DNA of 64,000 nt from Peribacillus muralis (GCF_001645685.2 NZ_CP017080.1:4765051-4829050); one strand, 5' to 3'; positions 52,075 to 62,279 are shown, counted from the stretch's first letter. The notes: generated by a model not told the origin, from the sequence alone. Made by a program: numbers and translations.

Positions 52075-52293
52075 TTACATATCTTTCAGACTTACATTTT
52101 TAATGTTTGTAGCAATCATAAAAATGATGCTTACTAAAACATAATAAATACCTAGAATGCCGAAGTTATCACTAAAGAATAATGAGAATTCTCCACCCTG
52201 TAGAAGATACCTTACAATAAATGAACTAATTAGATATAAAACAGGAAGTAATACGAATAATACGATATAAGTAAGTTTTAATTTGTAAGTCAA
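52075..52293 (-). CDS. Small two-helix membrane protein
   Basis: 72 residues: helix (YIVLFVLLPVLYLISSFIV), a short loop, second helix (GIYYVLVSIIFMIATNI). TTG start at 52293 with AAAGGAGTG 5 bases upstream, a good Bacillus initiation signal. Not recognised. It belongs to the patch of tiny membrane proteins between 50 and 52.3 kb. Confidence 0.55.
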   Translation of the reverse strand: MTYKLKLTYIVLFVLLPVLYLISSFIVRYLLQGGEFSLFFSDNFGILGIYYVLVSIIFMIATNIKNVSLKDM

Positions 52294-52778
52294 TGTAACA
52301 CTCCTTTTTTACATATGTGTATTACTTTATTTACCAACACAAGTCACACCATACCATGATAAGAATCAGTAAGACCAACAACATTTCCTCCAATACCAAT
52401 CATAATAAGTAATTTTGCAGCCTCTTTATATGCTTTTTTCTCTAAATAAGGCCAACATCCTCGGCAAAGATCATTGTAAGGGATCAACTAAGATGCACCC
52501 ATATCATCTTCTTTAAAATTAATTATATTAATAAGTAAACTTTTACGCGTTCCAACATTGGAACAATAGGTTTCAGTTTTGAGCATATAAAGAGAATGAT
52601 ATGAAGTGAATTAAATACACGACACTAGTTTCCACTTAAGTCCTCTGAAGCTACCCCCTCCTCCCACTAATACTTTCGTAATATTCAGTTTACTTTTCCA
52701 ATAAAATAAGGTTATTCACTATCACGGAAGGGTATAGACCTTTCGATTAGTTTTTTTGAAGGGAGAAATGAGATTATC
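52294..52778. other. Intergenic region with a degenerate small ORF
   Basis: The minus strand contains a 47-codon frame (52344-52487) described separately. Near the plus-strand end, AAGGGAG at 52759 is the ribosome binding site of the amino-acid transporter operon. No other feature recognised. Confidence 0.35.
52344..52588 (-). pseudogene. Interrupted small protein remnant
   Basis: From an ATG near 52588 the frame reads 32 codons (ending NFKEDDMGAS), hits TAG, and continues in the same frame for 47 codons: LIPYNDLCRGCWPYLEKKAY, then KEAAKLLIMIGIGGNVVGLT, to GMV. The second part has a Cys-x2-Cys and a glycine-rich hydrophobic segment. Either an old gene with a nonsense mutation or chance. No ribosome binding site. 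Confidence 0.3.
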
Positions 52779-53558
52779 ATGAAATCATCCGTTACATTCA
52801 TTCTATCCATACTGGTTATTCTTGGGCTTTTATCCGGCTGTGCCGAAAAGGATCAGCTAAAGGATGGGAGTAAGCTGATTGATAAGGACCAGTTTGTTTT
52901 CGCTGCTTCAGGTGAATTCAAGCCATTCAGTTATGTCAATGATGACATGACCGTAACGGGTTTCGATATTGAAGTGGGCGATGCCATCGCCAAGGAGCTT
53001 AACCTTGAGCCAGTCCCAAAACGGATCAAGTTCAAAGGAATCGTCGAAGGTGTCAAAACCGGCCGGGCGGATGCCGCGGTCGCCAGCCATACGATCAATG
53101 AGGAACGAAGTAAGCATGTTGCCTTCTCGACCCCCTATTATTACTCGGGGCCGCAAATCTTCGTCAGATCCGATAGCGATATTAAAACGGTTGAGGATTT
53201 AAAGGGTAAGGAAGTTGCCGCTTCGAAAGGCTCTACATATGCAACTACAGCAGAAAAGTATACAAACCATGTAAAAACGTATGACAGTGATGTCACCGCC
53301 CTTAAGGCGTTGAGCGAAGGACGACATGATGCCGTCATCACCGATTTCGTCACCGGCAAGGAAGCAGCCAAGGAAGGCTTCGACGTTAAGGGACGGCAAT
53401 TGATCGACCGGAGCGAGCAGGCGATCGTGCTGCCAAGCGACAATCCCCAGCTGCTAAAACGGATCAATGAAGCACTTGAGAACCTCCGGAAAGACGGAAC
53501 GCTCGCGAGGATCAGCAAAAAGTACTTTGGTGAGGACATCACTACTAAGCCGGAATAA
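52779..53558 (+). CDS. Amino-acid ABC transporter substrate-binding lipoprotein
   Basis: 259 residues. Lipobox LLSGC (cysteine 22); SBP family 3 body with FAASGEFKPFSYVNDDMTVTGFDIEVGDAIAKELNLE and DLKGKEVAASKGSTYA. Binds a polar amino acid or cystine-like ligand outside the cell. First gene of a three-gene uptake operon with its own permease and ATPase; ligand not determinable. Confidence 0.9.
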   Translation: MKSSVTFILSILVILGLLSGCAEKDQLKDGSKLIDKDQFVFAASGEFKPFSYVNDDMTVTGFDIEVGDAIAKELNLEPVPKRIKFKGIVEGVKTGRADAAVASHTINEERSKHVAFSTPYYYSGPQIFVRSDSDIKTVEDLKGKEVAASKGSTYATTAEKYTNHVKTYDSDVTALKALSEGRHDAVITDFVTGKEAAKEGFDVKGRQLIDRSEQAIVLPSDNPQLLKRINEALENLRKDGTLARISKKYFGEDITTKPE

Positions 53559-53584
53559 AGATTGATAGAAAGGGAGTCATTACA

Positions 53585-54250
53585 TTGCCAAGTTTTTCAC
53601 ATTTTTTCGATACATTATTTAGCTCGTCGGACGTGTTCATCCGTGCCATGCTCCTCACATTGGAACTGACGGTAGTTTCCATTATTGTAGGGATCGTCAT
53701 CGGTTTGCTTTTTGCCCTTTTAAAAATTTCCAATATAAAGATCCTTGCCTGGATTTCGGATGCTTATGTATTCCTCGTGCGGGGAACACCGCTGATCGTC
53801 CAAATTTTCATCCTCTACTTCGGTATCAGCAATCTTTTCTTATTGCCTGACTTCTGGGCGGCATCACTCGCCCTTGCCTTCCATAACGGAGCGTATATCT
53901 CTGAAATATTGCGCGGTACGATTCAATCGATCGATAAAGGACAAATGGAAGCCGGGCGCTCCCTTGGCATGAGCAAATCACTCACTTTGCGGAGGATCAT
54001 CCTGCCGCAGGCCTTCCGCCGCGCATTGCCGCCGCTTGGCAACCAATTCATCATCGGACTGAAGGATTCATCTTTGGCCGCCTTCATATCCATGAATGAG
54101 CTGTTTAACGTAGCCACCACTCTAGGCTCGAATAATTTCGATGAAATGACGTATTTATTGATCGTAGCGGTCTACTACTTGATTCTTGTGGCATTACTGA
54201 CCATTGCCGTCAATTTATTCGAAAAGAAACTGTCCATCAGTGATCGATAG
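53585..54250 (+). CDS. Amino-acid ABC transporter permease
   Basis: 221 residues of the His/Glu/Gln/Arg permease family: five helices, [18 protein letters not shown], and the EAA loop [38 protein letters not shown] near residues 118-155. The start is a TTG at 53585 following AAAGGGAG. Confidence 0.9.
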   Translation: MPSFSHFFDTLFSSSDVFIRAMLLTLELTVVSIIVGIVIGLLFALLKISNIKILAWISDAYVFLVRGTPLIVQIFILYFGISNLFLLPDFWAASLALAFHNGAYISEILRGTIQSIDKGQMEAGRSLGMSKSLTLRRIILPQAFRRALPPLGNQFIIGLKDSSLAAFISMNELFNVATTLGSNNFDEMTYLLIVAVYYLILVALLTIAVNLFEKKLSISDR

Positions 54251-54261
54251 GAGGAATTGAA

Positions 54262-55002
54262 ATGGAACAAAAAGAAATGATTCGCATCAGGAATCTAAAT
54301 AAATCGTACGGCGACCTGCATGTTCTTAAAGATATTGATATGAAGGTATTGGATAGCGATGTGGTTTGTTTGATCGGTCCAAGCGGCTCCGGGAAAAGTA
54401 CCCTGCTTCGCTGCTTGAATTACTTGGAGAAGAAAGACAGCGGGCAGATCCTCATTGAGGGGACCGAGGTCAAGCCGGGCACCCATGATATCAATGAAAT
54501 CCGCGCGAAAGTCGGAATGGTCTTTCAGCATTTCCATCTCTTCCCGCATATGACGGTGCTAGAAAATGTCATTGAAGCACCCACCCATGTCAAAAAAGTC
54601 CCGAAGGTCCAGGCGGTTGAGGAAGCCAAAGCATTGCTTGCCAAAGTGGGCTTATCAGATAAGGCTGATGTCTATCCAAGCAAGCTCTCGGGCGGGCAGA
54701 AACAGCGTGTTGCCATCGCCCGTGCGCTTGCGATGAAGCCTGATATCCTGCTATTTGATGAGCCTACCTCCGCCCTCGATCCCGAGCTTGTCGGCGAGGT
54801 TCTTACTACGATGAAGGAGCTTGCCCTGGAAGGGATGACCATGGTGGTCGTAACGCATGAAATGAGCTTTGCCCGTGATGTTGGCGATTGGATCGTCTTC
54901 ATGCATGACGGCCGGGTTGTCGAAAGCGGTCCGCCCAAAGATTTCTTCACAAATCCAAAAGAAGAGCGGACAAAGGAATTCCTGCAAACGACAATCTTTT
55001 GA
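54262..55002 (+). CDS. Amino-acid ABC transporter ATP-binding protein
   Basis: 246 residues: Walker [10 protein letters not shown] near residue 38, [39 protein letters not shown] for signature and Walker B, and [14 protein letters not shown] GlnQ/TcyN-type ATPase that powers the import system of the two preceding genes. Starts 11 bases after the permease stop behind AGGAGG. Confidence 0.92.
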   Translation: MEQKEMIRIRNLNKSYGDLHVLKDIDMKVLDSDVVCLIGPSGSGKSTLLRCLNYLEKKDSGQILIEGTEVKPGTHDINEIRAKVGMVFQHFHLFPHMTVLENVIEAPTHVKKVPKVQAVEEAKALLAKVGLSDKADVYPSKLSGGQKQRVAIARALAMKPDILLFDEPTSALDPELVGEVLTTMKELALEGMTMVVVTHEMSFARDVGDWIVFMHDGRVVESGPPKDFFTNPKEERTKEFLQTTIF

Positions 55003-55018
55003 TTTGGCAGGGAGAATT

Positions 55019-55108
55019 CGTCCTTCGTTGCCGGTTTTCCGTCCTAATACGGAAATAATTCGTCCTAAACCACCGTTATTCCGGCCTAGATCGGGAATAA
55101 TCCGGCCT
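55019..55108 (+). repeat. Five CG(T/G)CCT units at exact 21-bp period
   Basis: CGTCCT starts at 55019, 55040 and 55061; CGGCCT starts at 55082 and 55103. All are exactly 21 bases apart, with flanks reading ATTCGTCCTAA or ATTCCGGCCTAGA. The minus strand is open through the array and reads as LGR-type heptads. It lies between the amino-acid transporter operon and its terminator. Confidence 0.85.
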
Positions 55109-55135
55109 AGAACCGACGTCATTATGAGCAATACA

Positions 55136-55174
55136 GGGGAGTTCCTGTATTGCTCATTTTATTTTCCACTTATT
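55136..55174 (+). terminator. Terminator after the amino-acid transporter operon
   Basis: Perfect 12-bp stem GAGCAATACAGG/CCTGTATTGCTC (55136-55147, 55154-55165) with a 6-base loop and ATTTTATTTT. Confidence 0.88.
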
Positions 55175-55347
55175 GGTCATTAACCCATAAAAGCAGTGTT
55201 CCAAGGATATTTTCTTTTTGAAGACGCAAACTATATACTTGATGAATAAACCCCGTTTCCGGCCCGAACATGGAAAAATATCTGTATTTATGGTATATAT
55301 ACAGGTAAAATTAAAAGAAGTATATAAATGAAAGAGGTCGAATTCAG

Positions 55348-57000
55348 TTGGAAAATAACGCTTCGAATTTTATTAAAACGATCATAAAAGATGATCTGGA
55401 GACCGGAAAACATGATCATATCATCACACGCTTCCCTCCTGAGCCAAATGGATATCTGCATATCGGGCATGCCAAATCCATCATTTTGAATTTTGGGGTG
55501 GCCGATGATTTCAACGGCAAAACAAACCTGCGCTTCGATGATACGAATCCATTGAAGGAAGACATCGAGTATGTTAATTCCATCAAGGAAGACGTTAAAT
55601 GGCTCGGTTACGATTGGGACAATCTTTTCTTCGCTTCCGACTATTTCGATGAAATGTTCAAACGGGCTGTGCTGCTCATCAATAAAGGGTTGGCGTATGT
55701 GGACGACCTTAATGCCGAGCAAATCCGGGAATACCGCGGCACGCTGACAGAGCCTGGCAAAGACAGCCCTTACCGCAATCGTACTGTCGAGGAAAATCTT
55801 GACCTATTTGATCGGATGCGCAACGGTGAATTCGAAAACGGCACAAAGGTATTGCGTGCAAAAATCGATATGAGCTCACCCAACATCAATCTGCGCGATC
55901 CTGTCATCTATCGCATTTCCCATACCGAGCATCATAATACCGGCAATAAGTGGTGCATTTATCCGATGTATGCTTTTGCCCACCCAATAGAAGATGCCAT
56001 AGAGGGAGTCACTCACTCGATTTGTACACTTGAGTTCGAGGATCAACGCCCGCTTTATGACTGGATCGTCGAAAATTGTGAAATGGACAGCAAACCGCAA
56101 CAATATGAATTTGGCCGCCTTAATCTGACCAATACCGTGATGAGTAAAAGAAAGCTGAAGCAGTTAGTCGATGAAGGCTTCGTCGACGGCTGGGACGATC
56201 CTCGGATGCCTACCATATCAGGCTTACGCAGGCGCGGCTATACACCCGAGGCCATTCGTGCTTTCTGCCAAGAAATTGGTGTCGCAAAAACGAGCGGTGT
56301 CGTGGACTCCCAAATGCTCGATCATTTCGTACGGGAGGATCTTAAGCTGAAAGCTCCACGGACCATGGCTGTATTAAACCCGCTTAAAGTGGTCATCACC
56401 AATTATCCGGAAGGCGAGGTTGAATGGCTGGATGCTGAAGTCAATCCGGAAGTTCCGGAAATGGGCATGCGTAAAATCCCATTCTCTCGTGAGATATATA
56501 TCGAACAAGACGACTTCATGGAAAACCCGCCGAAAAAATATTTCCGTCTTTTCCCGGGTAATGAAGTTCGTTTAAAGCACGCTTATTTCATAAAATGTGA
56601 AGAAGTGATAAAGGACGACAATGGTAATGTCATTGAGCTTCGCTGCACGTATGATATTGAAACGAAAAGCGGATCGGGCTTTACAGGCCGTAAGGTAAAA
56701 GGCACCTTGCACTGGGTTGAGGCTTCACAAGCAATTTCAGCGGAATTCCGCAACTACCAACCTTTGATCTTGGATACCGCAGCGGAAGATGAAGAAGAAA
56801 AAACATTCTTGGAGCGGGTTAATCCAGAATCGATCGAAGTTTTACAAGGCTTCGTCGAACCTAATATGAAAGACGTTCAGCCTCAGGACAAATTCCAATT
56901 CTTCAGGCATGGCTACTACAATGTCGATAGCAAGCTTACGAAATCCGATCACTTGGTATTCAACCAAATTGTCGGATTGAAAAGTTCATTCAAGATGTAA
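55348..57000 (+). CDS. glnS: Glutaminyl-tRNA synthetase
   Basis: Charges tRNA-Gln directly. 550 residues, class [19 protein letters not shown] with HIGH at 38-41, [11 protein letters not shown], and the KMSKS equivalent VMSKRKL near residue 265; the C-terminal beta barrels carry the anticodon domain. GluRS is excluded by the [14 protein letters not shown] and GYDWD segments typical of GlnRS. The start is a TTG at 55348. Most Bacilli lack GlnRS and use GatCAB, so acquisition by transfer is likely. No T-box was seen upstream. Confidence 0.92.
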   Translation: MENNASNFIKTIIKDDLETGKHDHIITRFPPEPNGYLHIGHAKSIILNFGVADDFNGKTNLRFDDTNPLKEDIEYVNSIKEDVKWLGYDWDNLFFASDYFDEMFKRAVLLINKGLAYVDDLNAEQIREYRGTLTEPGKDSPYRNRTVEENLDLFDRMRNGEFENGTKVLRAKIDMSSPNINLRDPVIYRISHTEHHNTGNKWCIYPMYAFAHPIEDAIEGVTHSICTLEFEDQRPLYDWIVENCEMDSKPQQYEFGRLNLTNTVMSKRKLKQLVDEGFVDGWDDPRMPTISGLRRRGYTPEAIRAFCQEIGVAKTSGVVDSQMLDHFVREDLKLKAPRTMAVLNPLKVVITNYPEGEVEWLDAEVNPEVPEMGMRKIPFSREIYIEQDDFMENPPKKYFRLFPGNEVRLKHAYFIKCEEVIKDDNGNVIELRCTYDIETKSGSGFTGRKVKGTLHWVEASQAISAEFRNYQPLILDTAAEDEEEKTFLERVNPESIEVLQGFVEPNMKDVQPQDKFQFFRHGYYNVDSKLTKSDHLVFNQIVGLKSSFKM

Positions 57001-57004
57001 ATCC

Positions 57005-57042
57005 CAAAAAAGAACCAGGCCCCCGCGGGCACTGGTTCTTTA
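57005..57042. terminator. Bidirectional terminator between glnS and the RsbR-like gene
   Basis: Stem AAGAACCAG/CTGGTTCTT (57010-57018, 57032-57040) with GC-rich interior; A-run before and T-rich stretch after. Confidence 0.8.
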
Positions 57043-57900
57043 CTTATTTTCGCTCGTAAGTTTGACCCCTTGCTTGGTAAGGGCCTGCTTTAGTGTGCTA
57101 TAGGTCAAAACCTGGCTGAAATCGAGGCCAAGCTGGATCGACGTTTGAGCAACCTCCGGACGTATTCCGGAAATGGTCGATTGTATGCCTAACAATTTAA
57201 GGGTACGGATCAATTCAAATACTTGGTGGGCAACCATCGTATCCAGGAGTGTGACCCCTGATAAATCGATGAATAGGTGAGAAATATTTTTGCTGATGCA
57301 TTTGCTTGGAGTCGTTTCCACGATTTCCTTTGCCCGATAAGTATCGATTTCCCCTATCAAAGGCAACACCGCCATGGCATCAACGATCGGGATGACAGGT
57401 GAGCCTAATTCAGTGATTAAATCAAGTTGAGCATGCAGCCGTTTTTGGGTCAACAGATAGTACTGCTCAGTGAACTCACGGTTCAATTGATCGAAAGCTT
57501 GGTTAATGACCCGGCTCCATCGAATGATTGTATCCTTCGCAATTTCATTATCATCCTTAAGCATATGGTCGGTGATGAAGTCCCAGTATGTTTCCCTCAC
57601 TTTATTAAGCGCTTCCAATACTTCGTAAATTGGCGTGTCCGATTCAACCCTGCTTTTCGCGACCATTGTCGCCCATTGCTCCATATTCTCAATAAAAGAA
57701 CTTTTATCCTCCAGTAATGCACTGGTCACGGTCTTGATCGTCAAAGTGTTCTGTTTCCTCAGAAGCTTCTCCACTTCTGCATCGGTATCCACGGAATAGA
57801 TCGAACCCACCTGCTTTTCCCTTAAAGCGAGCCATTTTTCCGTAATCATGGATGAATGATCAAGGATGTAACGATATAAAATCCCATCTACTTTTTCCAT
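57040..57900 (-). CDS. RsbR-type stressosome protein (STAS domain)
   Basis: 286 residues. An N-terminal all-helical non-haem globin-like sensor region (1 to about 160) and a C-terminal STAS domain with LFIDLSGVTLLDTMVAHQVFELIRTLKLLGIQSTISGIRPEVAQTSIQLGLDFS, including the threonine position phosphorylated by RsbT in RsbR paralogues. Part of the sensing shell that controls sigma-B. The start is the ATG at 57900 with GGGGA; an upstream TTG lacks one. Fits the sigma-B promoters seen elsewhere in the window. Confidence 0.85.
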   Translation of the reverse strand: MEKVDGILYRYILDHSSMITEKWLALREKQVGSIYSVDTDAEVEKLLRKQNTLTIKTVTSALLEDKSSFIENMEQWATMVAKSRVESDTPIYEVLEALNKVRETYWDFITDHMLKDDNEIAKDTIIRWSRVINQAFDQLNREFTEQYYLLTQKRLHAQLDLITELGSPVIPIVDAMAVLPLIGEIDTYRAKEIVETTPSKCISKNISHLFIDLSGVTLLDTMVAHQVFELIRTLKLLGIQSTISGIRPEVAQTSIQLGLDFSQVLTYSTLKQALTKQGVKLTSENK

Positions 57901-57924
57901 TTGTGTTCCCCTATCCAAAAAAAG

Positions 57925-58878
57925 TTATTTCATCTTAAAAAGTAACAATAAATCCCCATACCCCTCTTTCTCCATATCGATTCTTGGAATGAAGCGAAGG
58001 GCGGCGGAGTTCATGCAATATCTTGTGCCTTTAGGTCCTGGTCCGTCAGGAAATACATGGCCAAGGTGGGAATCGGCTTCCCTGCTGCGCACCTCCGTGC
58101 GGGTCATCCGATGGCTGAGATCGACTCTTTCATTGACACTTGCCGACATGATGGGCTTGGTGAAGCTCGGCCAGCCACACCCGCTATCATACTTATCCCT
58201 TGAATTGAATAGCGGCTCCCCAGAAACGACATCTACATAAATGCCTTCTTCATAGTGATTCCAATAGGCATTATCAAAAGGCGGCTCCGTACCATTTTCC
58301 TGGGTGACATGGAACTGGGTCTCGGTCAACTCATCTCTAAGATGGGCGTTATCCTTAGGCCAATTTTCTTTTATGAAGGCTTCCCGTCCTGAGCCTTTTC
58401 GATATAAGCCATAGCGAAATTGATTTTTCAGATGGAATTGCTGATGATACTCTTCAGCTGCATAAAATTTTCCCGCTGGTAAAATATCCGTGACTATCGG
58501 CTTCTCAAACCGACCGCTCATCATCAATTCTCCCTTTGATCGTTCGGCTTCACGCTTCTGGCGCTCATTACAATAGAAAATGGCTGCCTTGTACGGCTGT
58601 CCCCTATCGGAAAATTGGCCGCCAGCATCTGTGGGATCGATTTGTCGCCAAAATATCTCGACTAATTCTTTATATGAAATGATCGATCGATCGAATAACA
58701 CTTGAACTGCTTCAACGTGATCAGTCGATCCGGTAATCACTTGTTTATAACTTGGGTTGGGAGCAACTCCTCCCGTATAGCCTGATGTCACTTCAATAAT
58801 TCCATCTCTTTCATCGAAGGGAGCGACCATGCACCAAAAACAACCTCCTGCAAAAATGGCCGTTTCATTCTCATTCAT
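57925..58878 (-). CDS. msrAB: Bifunctional methionine sulfoxide reductase A/B
   Basis: 317 residues. MsrA domain (1 to about 160) with catalytic GCFWC at 12-16 and SGYTGG; MsrB domain (about 175-317) with [33 protein letters not shown] and catalytic cysteine in [11 protein letters not shown] near residue 289. Repairs both Met-S-oxide and Met-R-oxide. The MsrB part shows no zinc CxxC pairs. Directly upstream of, and co-directional with, the RsbR-type gene (24 bases). Confidence 0.93.
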   Translation of the reverse strand: MNENETAIFAGGCFWCMVAPFDERDGIIEVTSGYTGGVAPNPSYKQVITGSTDHVEAVQVLFDRSIISYKELVEIFWRQIDPTDAGGQFSDRGQPYKAAIFYCNERQKREAERSKGELMMSGRFEKPIVTDILPAGKFYAAEEYHQQFHLKNQFRYGLYRKGSGREAFIKENWPKDNAHLRDELTETQFHVTQENGTEPPFDNAYWNHYEEGIYVDVVSGEPLFNSRDKYDSGCGWPSFTKPIMSASVNERVDLSHRMTRTEVRSREADSHLGHVFPDGPGPKGTRYCMNSAALRFIPRIDMEKEGYGDLLLLFKMK

Positions 58879-58967
58879 TTTCCTCCATCATTCCCTCCAT
58901 GACAAGTCATATTATGTATTATATACCTGTACACCAATACCCTTCAATTTCAAGTAAATCATGTAAC

Positions 58968-59012
58968 AAAATATGAAAGAGGCACTTAGAGTATATCCAA
59001 GTGCCTCTTTCA
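58968..59012 (-). terminator. Terminator of nupC
   Basis: Perfect 14-bp stem (58974-58987 with 58999-59012), 11-base loop, then ATTTTG on the minus strand. Confidence 0.82.
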
Positions 59013-59047
59013 CGATAAATCCGCTTTCATATCATAATATGCGTTAC

Positions 59048-60232
59048 TTAAATGATCACACTGACGATGATCGCCGATAGGATGCTGACAAGCGTCGCAC
59101 CATATAGCAGCTTCAGGCCAAAACGAGCAACAACATTACCTTGCTTTTCATGAAGTCCTTTGACTGCACCTGCAATGATCCCGATGGAAGAAAAATTCGC
59201 AAAGGAAACCAAGAAAACGGAAACGATTCCAATAGTACGGTCACTCAATGTTTTTGCGGCATCGCCTAAGCTCAGCATCGCAACGAATTCATTCGTCACT
59301 AGCTTTGTCGCCATGATTCCGCCAGCCGTCACGGTTTCCGAAATCGGAACACCCATGATGAATGCAAATGGTGCAAAGATATAACCCAAAATCTCTTGGA
59401 AGCTGATGCCGAGGATCATATCGAATAAGCTGTTGATTCCTGCAATCAATGCCACGAACCCGATTAACATCGCTGCAACCGTCATGGCTACTTTAAATCC
59501 ATCCATGATATATTCGCCAAGCATTTCGAAGAATGACTGCTTCTCTGCCCCTTCTTCAACGACAAGGATATCGTCATCATCCGTAACCGTATAAGGGTTG
59601 ATGATGGATGCAATGATGAATCCGCCAAACATATTGATGACAATTGCCGTTACGACATACTTTGGTTCAATCATCGTCATGTAAGCACCGACGATTGACA
59701 TCGATACAGTTGACATCGCGGATGCACAAAGTGTATACATCCGTGCTGGTGGAATGGCACCAAGTTGTTTTTTCAAAGTTATGAAAACCTCGGATTGGCC
59801 GACTATTGCGGATGCAACCGCATTATAAGATTCCAATTTACCCATGCCATTCACCTTGCTCAACAGTAATCCAATCCACTTCATGATGAATGGTAGGATT
59901 TTAAAGTGCTGCAGAATCCCGATCAATGCCGAGATGAAAACGATTGGAAGGAGAACATTTAAAAAGAACGGTGCTGCTCCTTCATTTGCAATGCCGCCGA
60001 ATACGAAGCTAATCCCTTCATTTGCCCATTCCAGGAGTTTTCCAAAGCCATCGGCAATCGAATTGATGATGACTAACCCGAACTTTGTATTCAGTAAAAG
60101 ATAAGTCAAAATAAGCTGAATGATCACCATGAAGATAATCGGCTTGATTTTAACCTTCTTGCGGTCACTACTCCCTAATAAAGCTAGTCCAAAAACAATA
60201 AGCAGTCCTAAAATAGCAATCAGAAATTTCAT
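59048..60232 (-). CDS. nupC: Concentrative nucleoside transporter (NupC family)
   Basis: 394 residues, CNT fold: eight or more helices, [16 protein letters not shown] near residue 145, [13 protein letters not shown], and the C-terminal [17 protein letters not shown] with the nucleoside-binding Asn/Ser. Proton- or sodium-driven uptake of nucleosides. Single gene with a perfect cre site upstream, so uptake is probably repressed by preferred sugars. Confidence 0.9.
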   Translation of the reverse strand: MKFLIAILGLLIVFGLALLGSSDRKKVKIKPIIFMVIIQLILTYLLLNTKFGLVIINSIADGFGKLLEWANEGISFVFGGIANEGAAPFFLNVLLPIVFISALIGILQHFKILPFIMKWIGLLLSKVNGMGKLESYNAVASAIVGQSEVFITLKKQLGAIPPARMYTLCASAMSTVSMSIVGAYMTMIEPKYVVTAIVINMFGGFIIASIINPYTVTDDDDILVVEEGAEKQSFFEMLGEYIMDGFKVAMTVAAMLIGFVALIAGINSLFDMILGISFQEILGYIFAPFAFIMGVPISETVTAGGIMATKLVTNEFVAMLSLGDAAKTLSDRTIGIVSVFLVSFANFSSIGIIAGAVKGLHEKQGNVVARFGLKLLYGATLVSILSAIIVSVII

Positions 60233-60296
60233 ATTCTGCCTCCACTAAGGTATATTTAATGATCGTGCATTAATAGTAGGTTGCCCCCAAAAAATT

Positions 60297-60311
60297 ATGC
60301 AAACGTTTTCT
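60297..60311 (+). promoter_or_regulatory. cre site (CcpA) upstream of nupC
   Basis: ATGCAAACGTTTTCT matches WTGNAANCGNWNNCW at every fixed position. It lies 65-79 bases upstream of the nupC start. B. subtilis nucleoside permease genes are known CcpA targets, which supports function. Confidence 0.68.
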
Positions 60312-60443
60312 CTTTTATCCAAATTGGTTGTACGTACCTCTTTAGAACTATATATTAAACTAATTTATTTTGAAGTGCAATCATTATTTCTCTTTCAAAA
60401 ATGGCAATTAGTAACAAGCATGCAATTCCCTATAAACAAGCAA

Positions 60444-60470
60444 GGTTCCTCCTCGAGGAACCCGCCCTTT
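60444..60470. terminator. Hairpin between nupC and the Gly/Pro-rich membrane protein
   Basis: Perfect 8-bp stem GGTTCCTC/GAGGAACC with a CTC loop. The plus strand continues CGCCCTTTTT; the minus strand is only moderately T-rich. Probably ends the gene at 60491. Confidence 0.5.
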
Positions 60471-60490
60471 TTCATGATTGTGTCACAATG

Positions 60491-60913
60491 TCAGACCTCC
60501 GTCTTTCTCGATACAATCGACGTAATGATTCCAGCTCCCCCGATTAGAAGGAGGATGATGGATGCGACCAAGCCGCCTGACCCTTGATAAAAACCGGTGT
60601 ACTTGCCAGCTAGTGAATTCCCTCGTTCGAAGCCTCCGCCATTTGGCATCTCACCTTGTTTTCCACCGCCATTACCCAACCCTTGCGGAGGCGTTCCCAT
60701 ATTGCCGCTTGTTTCTGGTACGGTTTCGGCAGCCGAATCACTGGATGGTTCCTCGCCAACGGTGCCAGCTTCTGCAGGCTGGCCGACCATCGCCTGCCTC
60801 TTCATGTTGTCACTTCCATCTACAAACATCATGATTCCGATGACCGCTTGGACCATTAAAAGGAAAAAAGCCACGATTGATATCAAAAAACGCATTGCAC
60901 CAAGTTTATTCAT
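60491..60913 (-). CDS. Two-helix membrane protein with Gly/Pro/Asn-rich linker
   Basis: 140 residues: helix 1 (about 7-27), then a roughly 80-residue low-complexity outer loop (Glu/Ser-rich, then GGGKQGEMPNGGGFERG), and helix 2 (GLVASIILLLIGGAGIITSIV). The start is the ATG at 60913 with AGGAGA 6 bases upstream. Not recognised. Downstream of the kinase-regulator pair on the same strand, so it may be a target or accessory of that system. Confidence 0.6.
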   Translation of the reverse strand: MNKLGAMRFLISIVAFFLLMVQAVIGIMMFVDGSDNMKRQAMVGQPAEAGTVGEEPSSDSAAETVPETSGNMGTPPQGLGNGGGKQGEMPNGGGFERGNSLAGKYTGFYQGSGGLVASIILLLIGGAGIITSIVSRKTEV

Positions 60914-61040
60914 ATTGATTCTCCTCGACAAGAAATGTAGTAACAAGGTGATTATCTAAAAAGACCCTTAATTTTTCCTTAAGCTGCCAAGGAAAATCAA
61001 GAGCCTTTTTTTAAAATCATTTGCGGCATTCCAGCCTCGC

Positions 61041-62279
61041 TTACATTTTCTTTTGGTTTCTTGGAAAAGTGATTTCAAAACGGGTGCTGACATTCGGTTC
61101 ACTCGTAACCTTGATGTTGCCTTGGTGCGCTTGTACTATCCATTTGGCAATCGATAAACCTAATCCGGAGCCTTCATTTTCTGAACGGGATTGCTCCACT
61201 TGATAAAAGCGGTTGAAAATCAAGGCTAGTTCATCCTGAGGGATACCTATGCCATTATCCTCCACGGAAAGGATGATCGATGAAGCATTCTTGATGCAAG
61301 AAAGCGATATCTCCCCGCCTTCCCCCGTGAACTTCATCGCATTATCCACCAAAATCACCAAAAGCTGATGAATCCGTTCTTTATCCCCTTGAAATACCAC
61401 CTGATCGGGAGCATGGCAAATGATTGTTTTTTCTTGAAAAGATGCTATATCAGAATACTGTTCCACGATATCAATAAGTAATTCATCAAGGAAAAAATTC
61501 GCTTTCTTGACCTCCATCTGATTCGAATCCGTCCTGGTCAAGGTCAAAAGTCCGTTTACCAACTTATTCAAGCGGCGGACTTCCTTCGAAATGATCGATA
61601 TATCGACAGCTTTTTCCTCGATTGTCGCGTTCGGTGATTGGAATAACAAATCAGCCCTTGACTGGATGACAGCAAGAGGTGTGCGGATTTCATGCGAAGC
61701 ATCCGAAACGAACTGCTGCTGCTGATCCCATGACCGCTTTACCGGAATAAGGGCCCGTCCTGCCAGTAGATAGCCGGCGCCAACCGCCACCAAACTTCCA
61801 ATGCCCCCGCCGACAAACAATATGAGCAACAGGCGATCGAGCATATCTTTTTCGGAGTCGACATTCCTGATGAATTGTACGATCAACTCCCCATAATCCG
61901 TATCGACCTTGGTGGAAAGGGCCCGATACGTGTAGCCATTCACCGGGATCTCTTCAATCTCATCGTATTTTTCAGGATGGAATTCCGCTTCATTGATCTT
62001 GAAGAAATCGTCGACACTGAGTCTAGGCTCTATGATCGTATCTTCCGGTCCCCAAACGATGACGCTCGGGCCCGGCCCCAAAAGAAACTCGCCTTGCGGA
62101 CGTCCTCCGGGCATGCCTCCATTGATGAAGCTCCGGTAATCCTTTTTCAGCGAATCATTGACATCCCTATAGATTTGATCTTCGGTATAAAAATAAATCG
62201 TTCTGCTTAATATGGCTAGCAAGACAATAAAGACGATGGAATTCAATAACGTTAGTTGAAGCCGTGTTTTTTGGAACAT
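61041..62279 (-). CDS. Sensor histidine kinase
   Basis: 412 residues. Helix at about 10-30, an extracellular sensor of about 120 residues, helix near 150-172, then DHp with SDASHEIRTPLAVIQ (phospho-histidine) and an HATPase domain: VDNAMKFTGEGG (N box), VEDNGIGIPQDE (G1), GSGLGLSIAKWIV (G2). EnvZ/CusS-like class. Signals to the OmpR-type regulator encoded 10 bases upstream. Stimulus unknown; the external loop is rich in Gly/Pro and acids. Confidence 0.92.
   Translation of the reverse strand: MFQKTRLQLTLLNSIVFIVLLAILSRTIYFYTEDQIYRDVNDSLKKDYRSFINGGMPGGRPQGEFLLGPGPSVIVWGPEDTIIEPRLSVDDFFKINEAEFHPEKYDEIEEIPVNGYTYRALSTKVDTDYGELIVQFIRNVDSEKDMLDRLLLILFVGGGIGSLVAVGAGYLLAGRALIPVKRSWDQQQQFVSDASHEIRTPLAVIQSRADLLFQSPNATIEEKAVDISIISKEVRRLNKLVNGLLTLTRTDSNQMEVKKANFFLDELLIDIVEQYSDIASFQEKTIICHAPDQVVFQGDKERIHQLLVILVDNAMKFTGEGGEISLSCIKNASSIILSVEDNGIGIPQDELALIFNRFYQVEQSRSENEGSGLGLSIAKWIVQAHQGNIKVTSEPNVSTRFEITFPRNQKKM

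Noticed and set aside
55166..55347. T-box leader ahead of glnS
   Set aside because: No T-box sequence, specifier hairpin or terminator between 55175 and the start.
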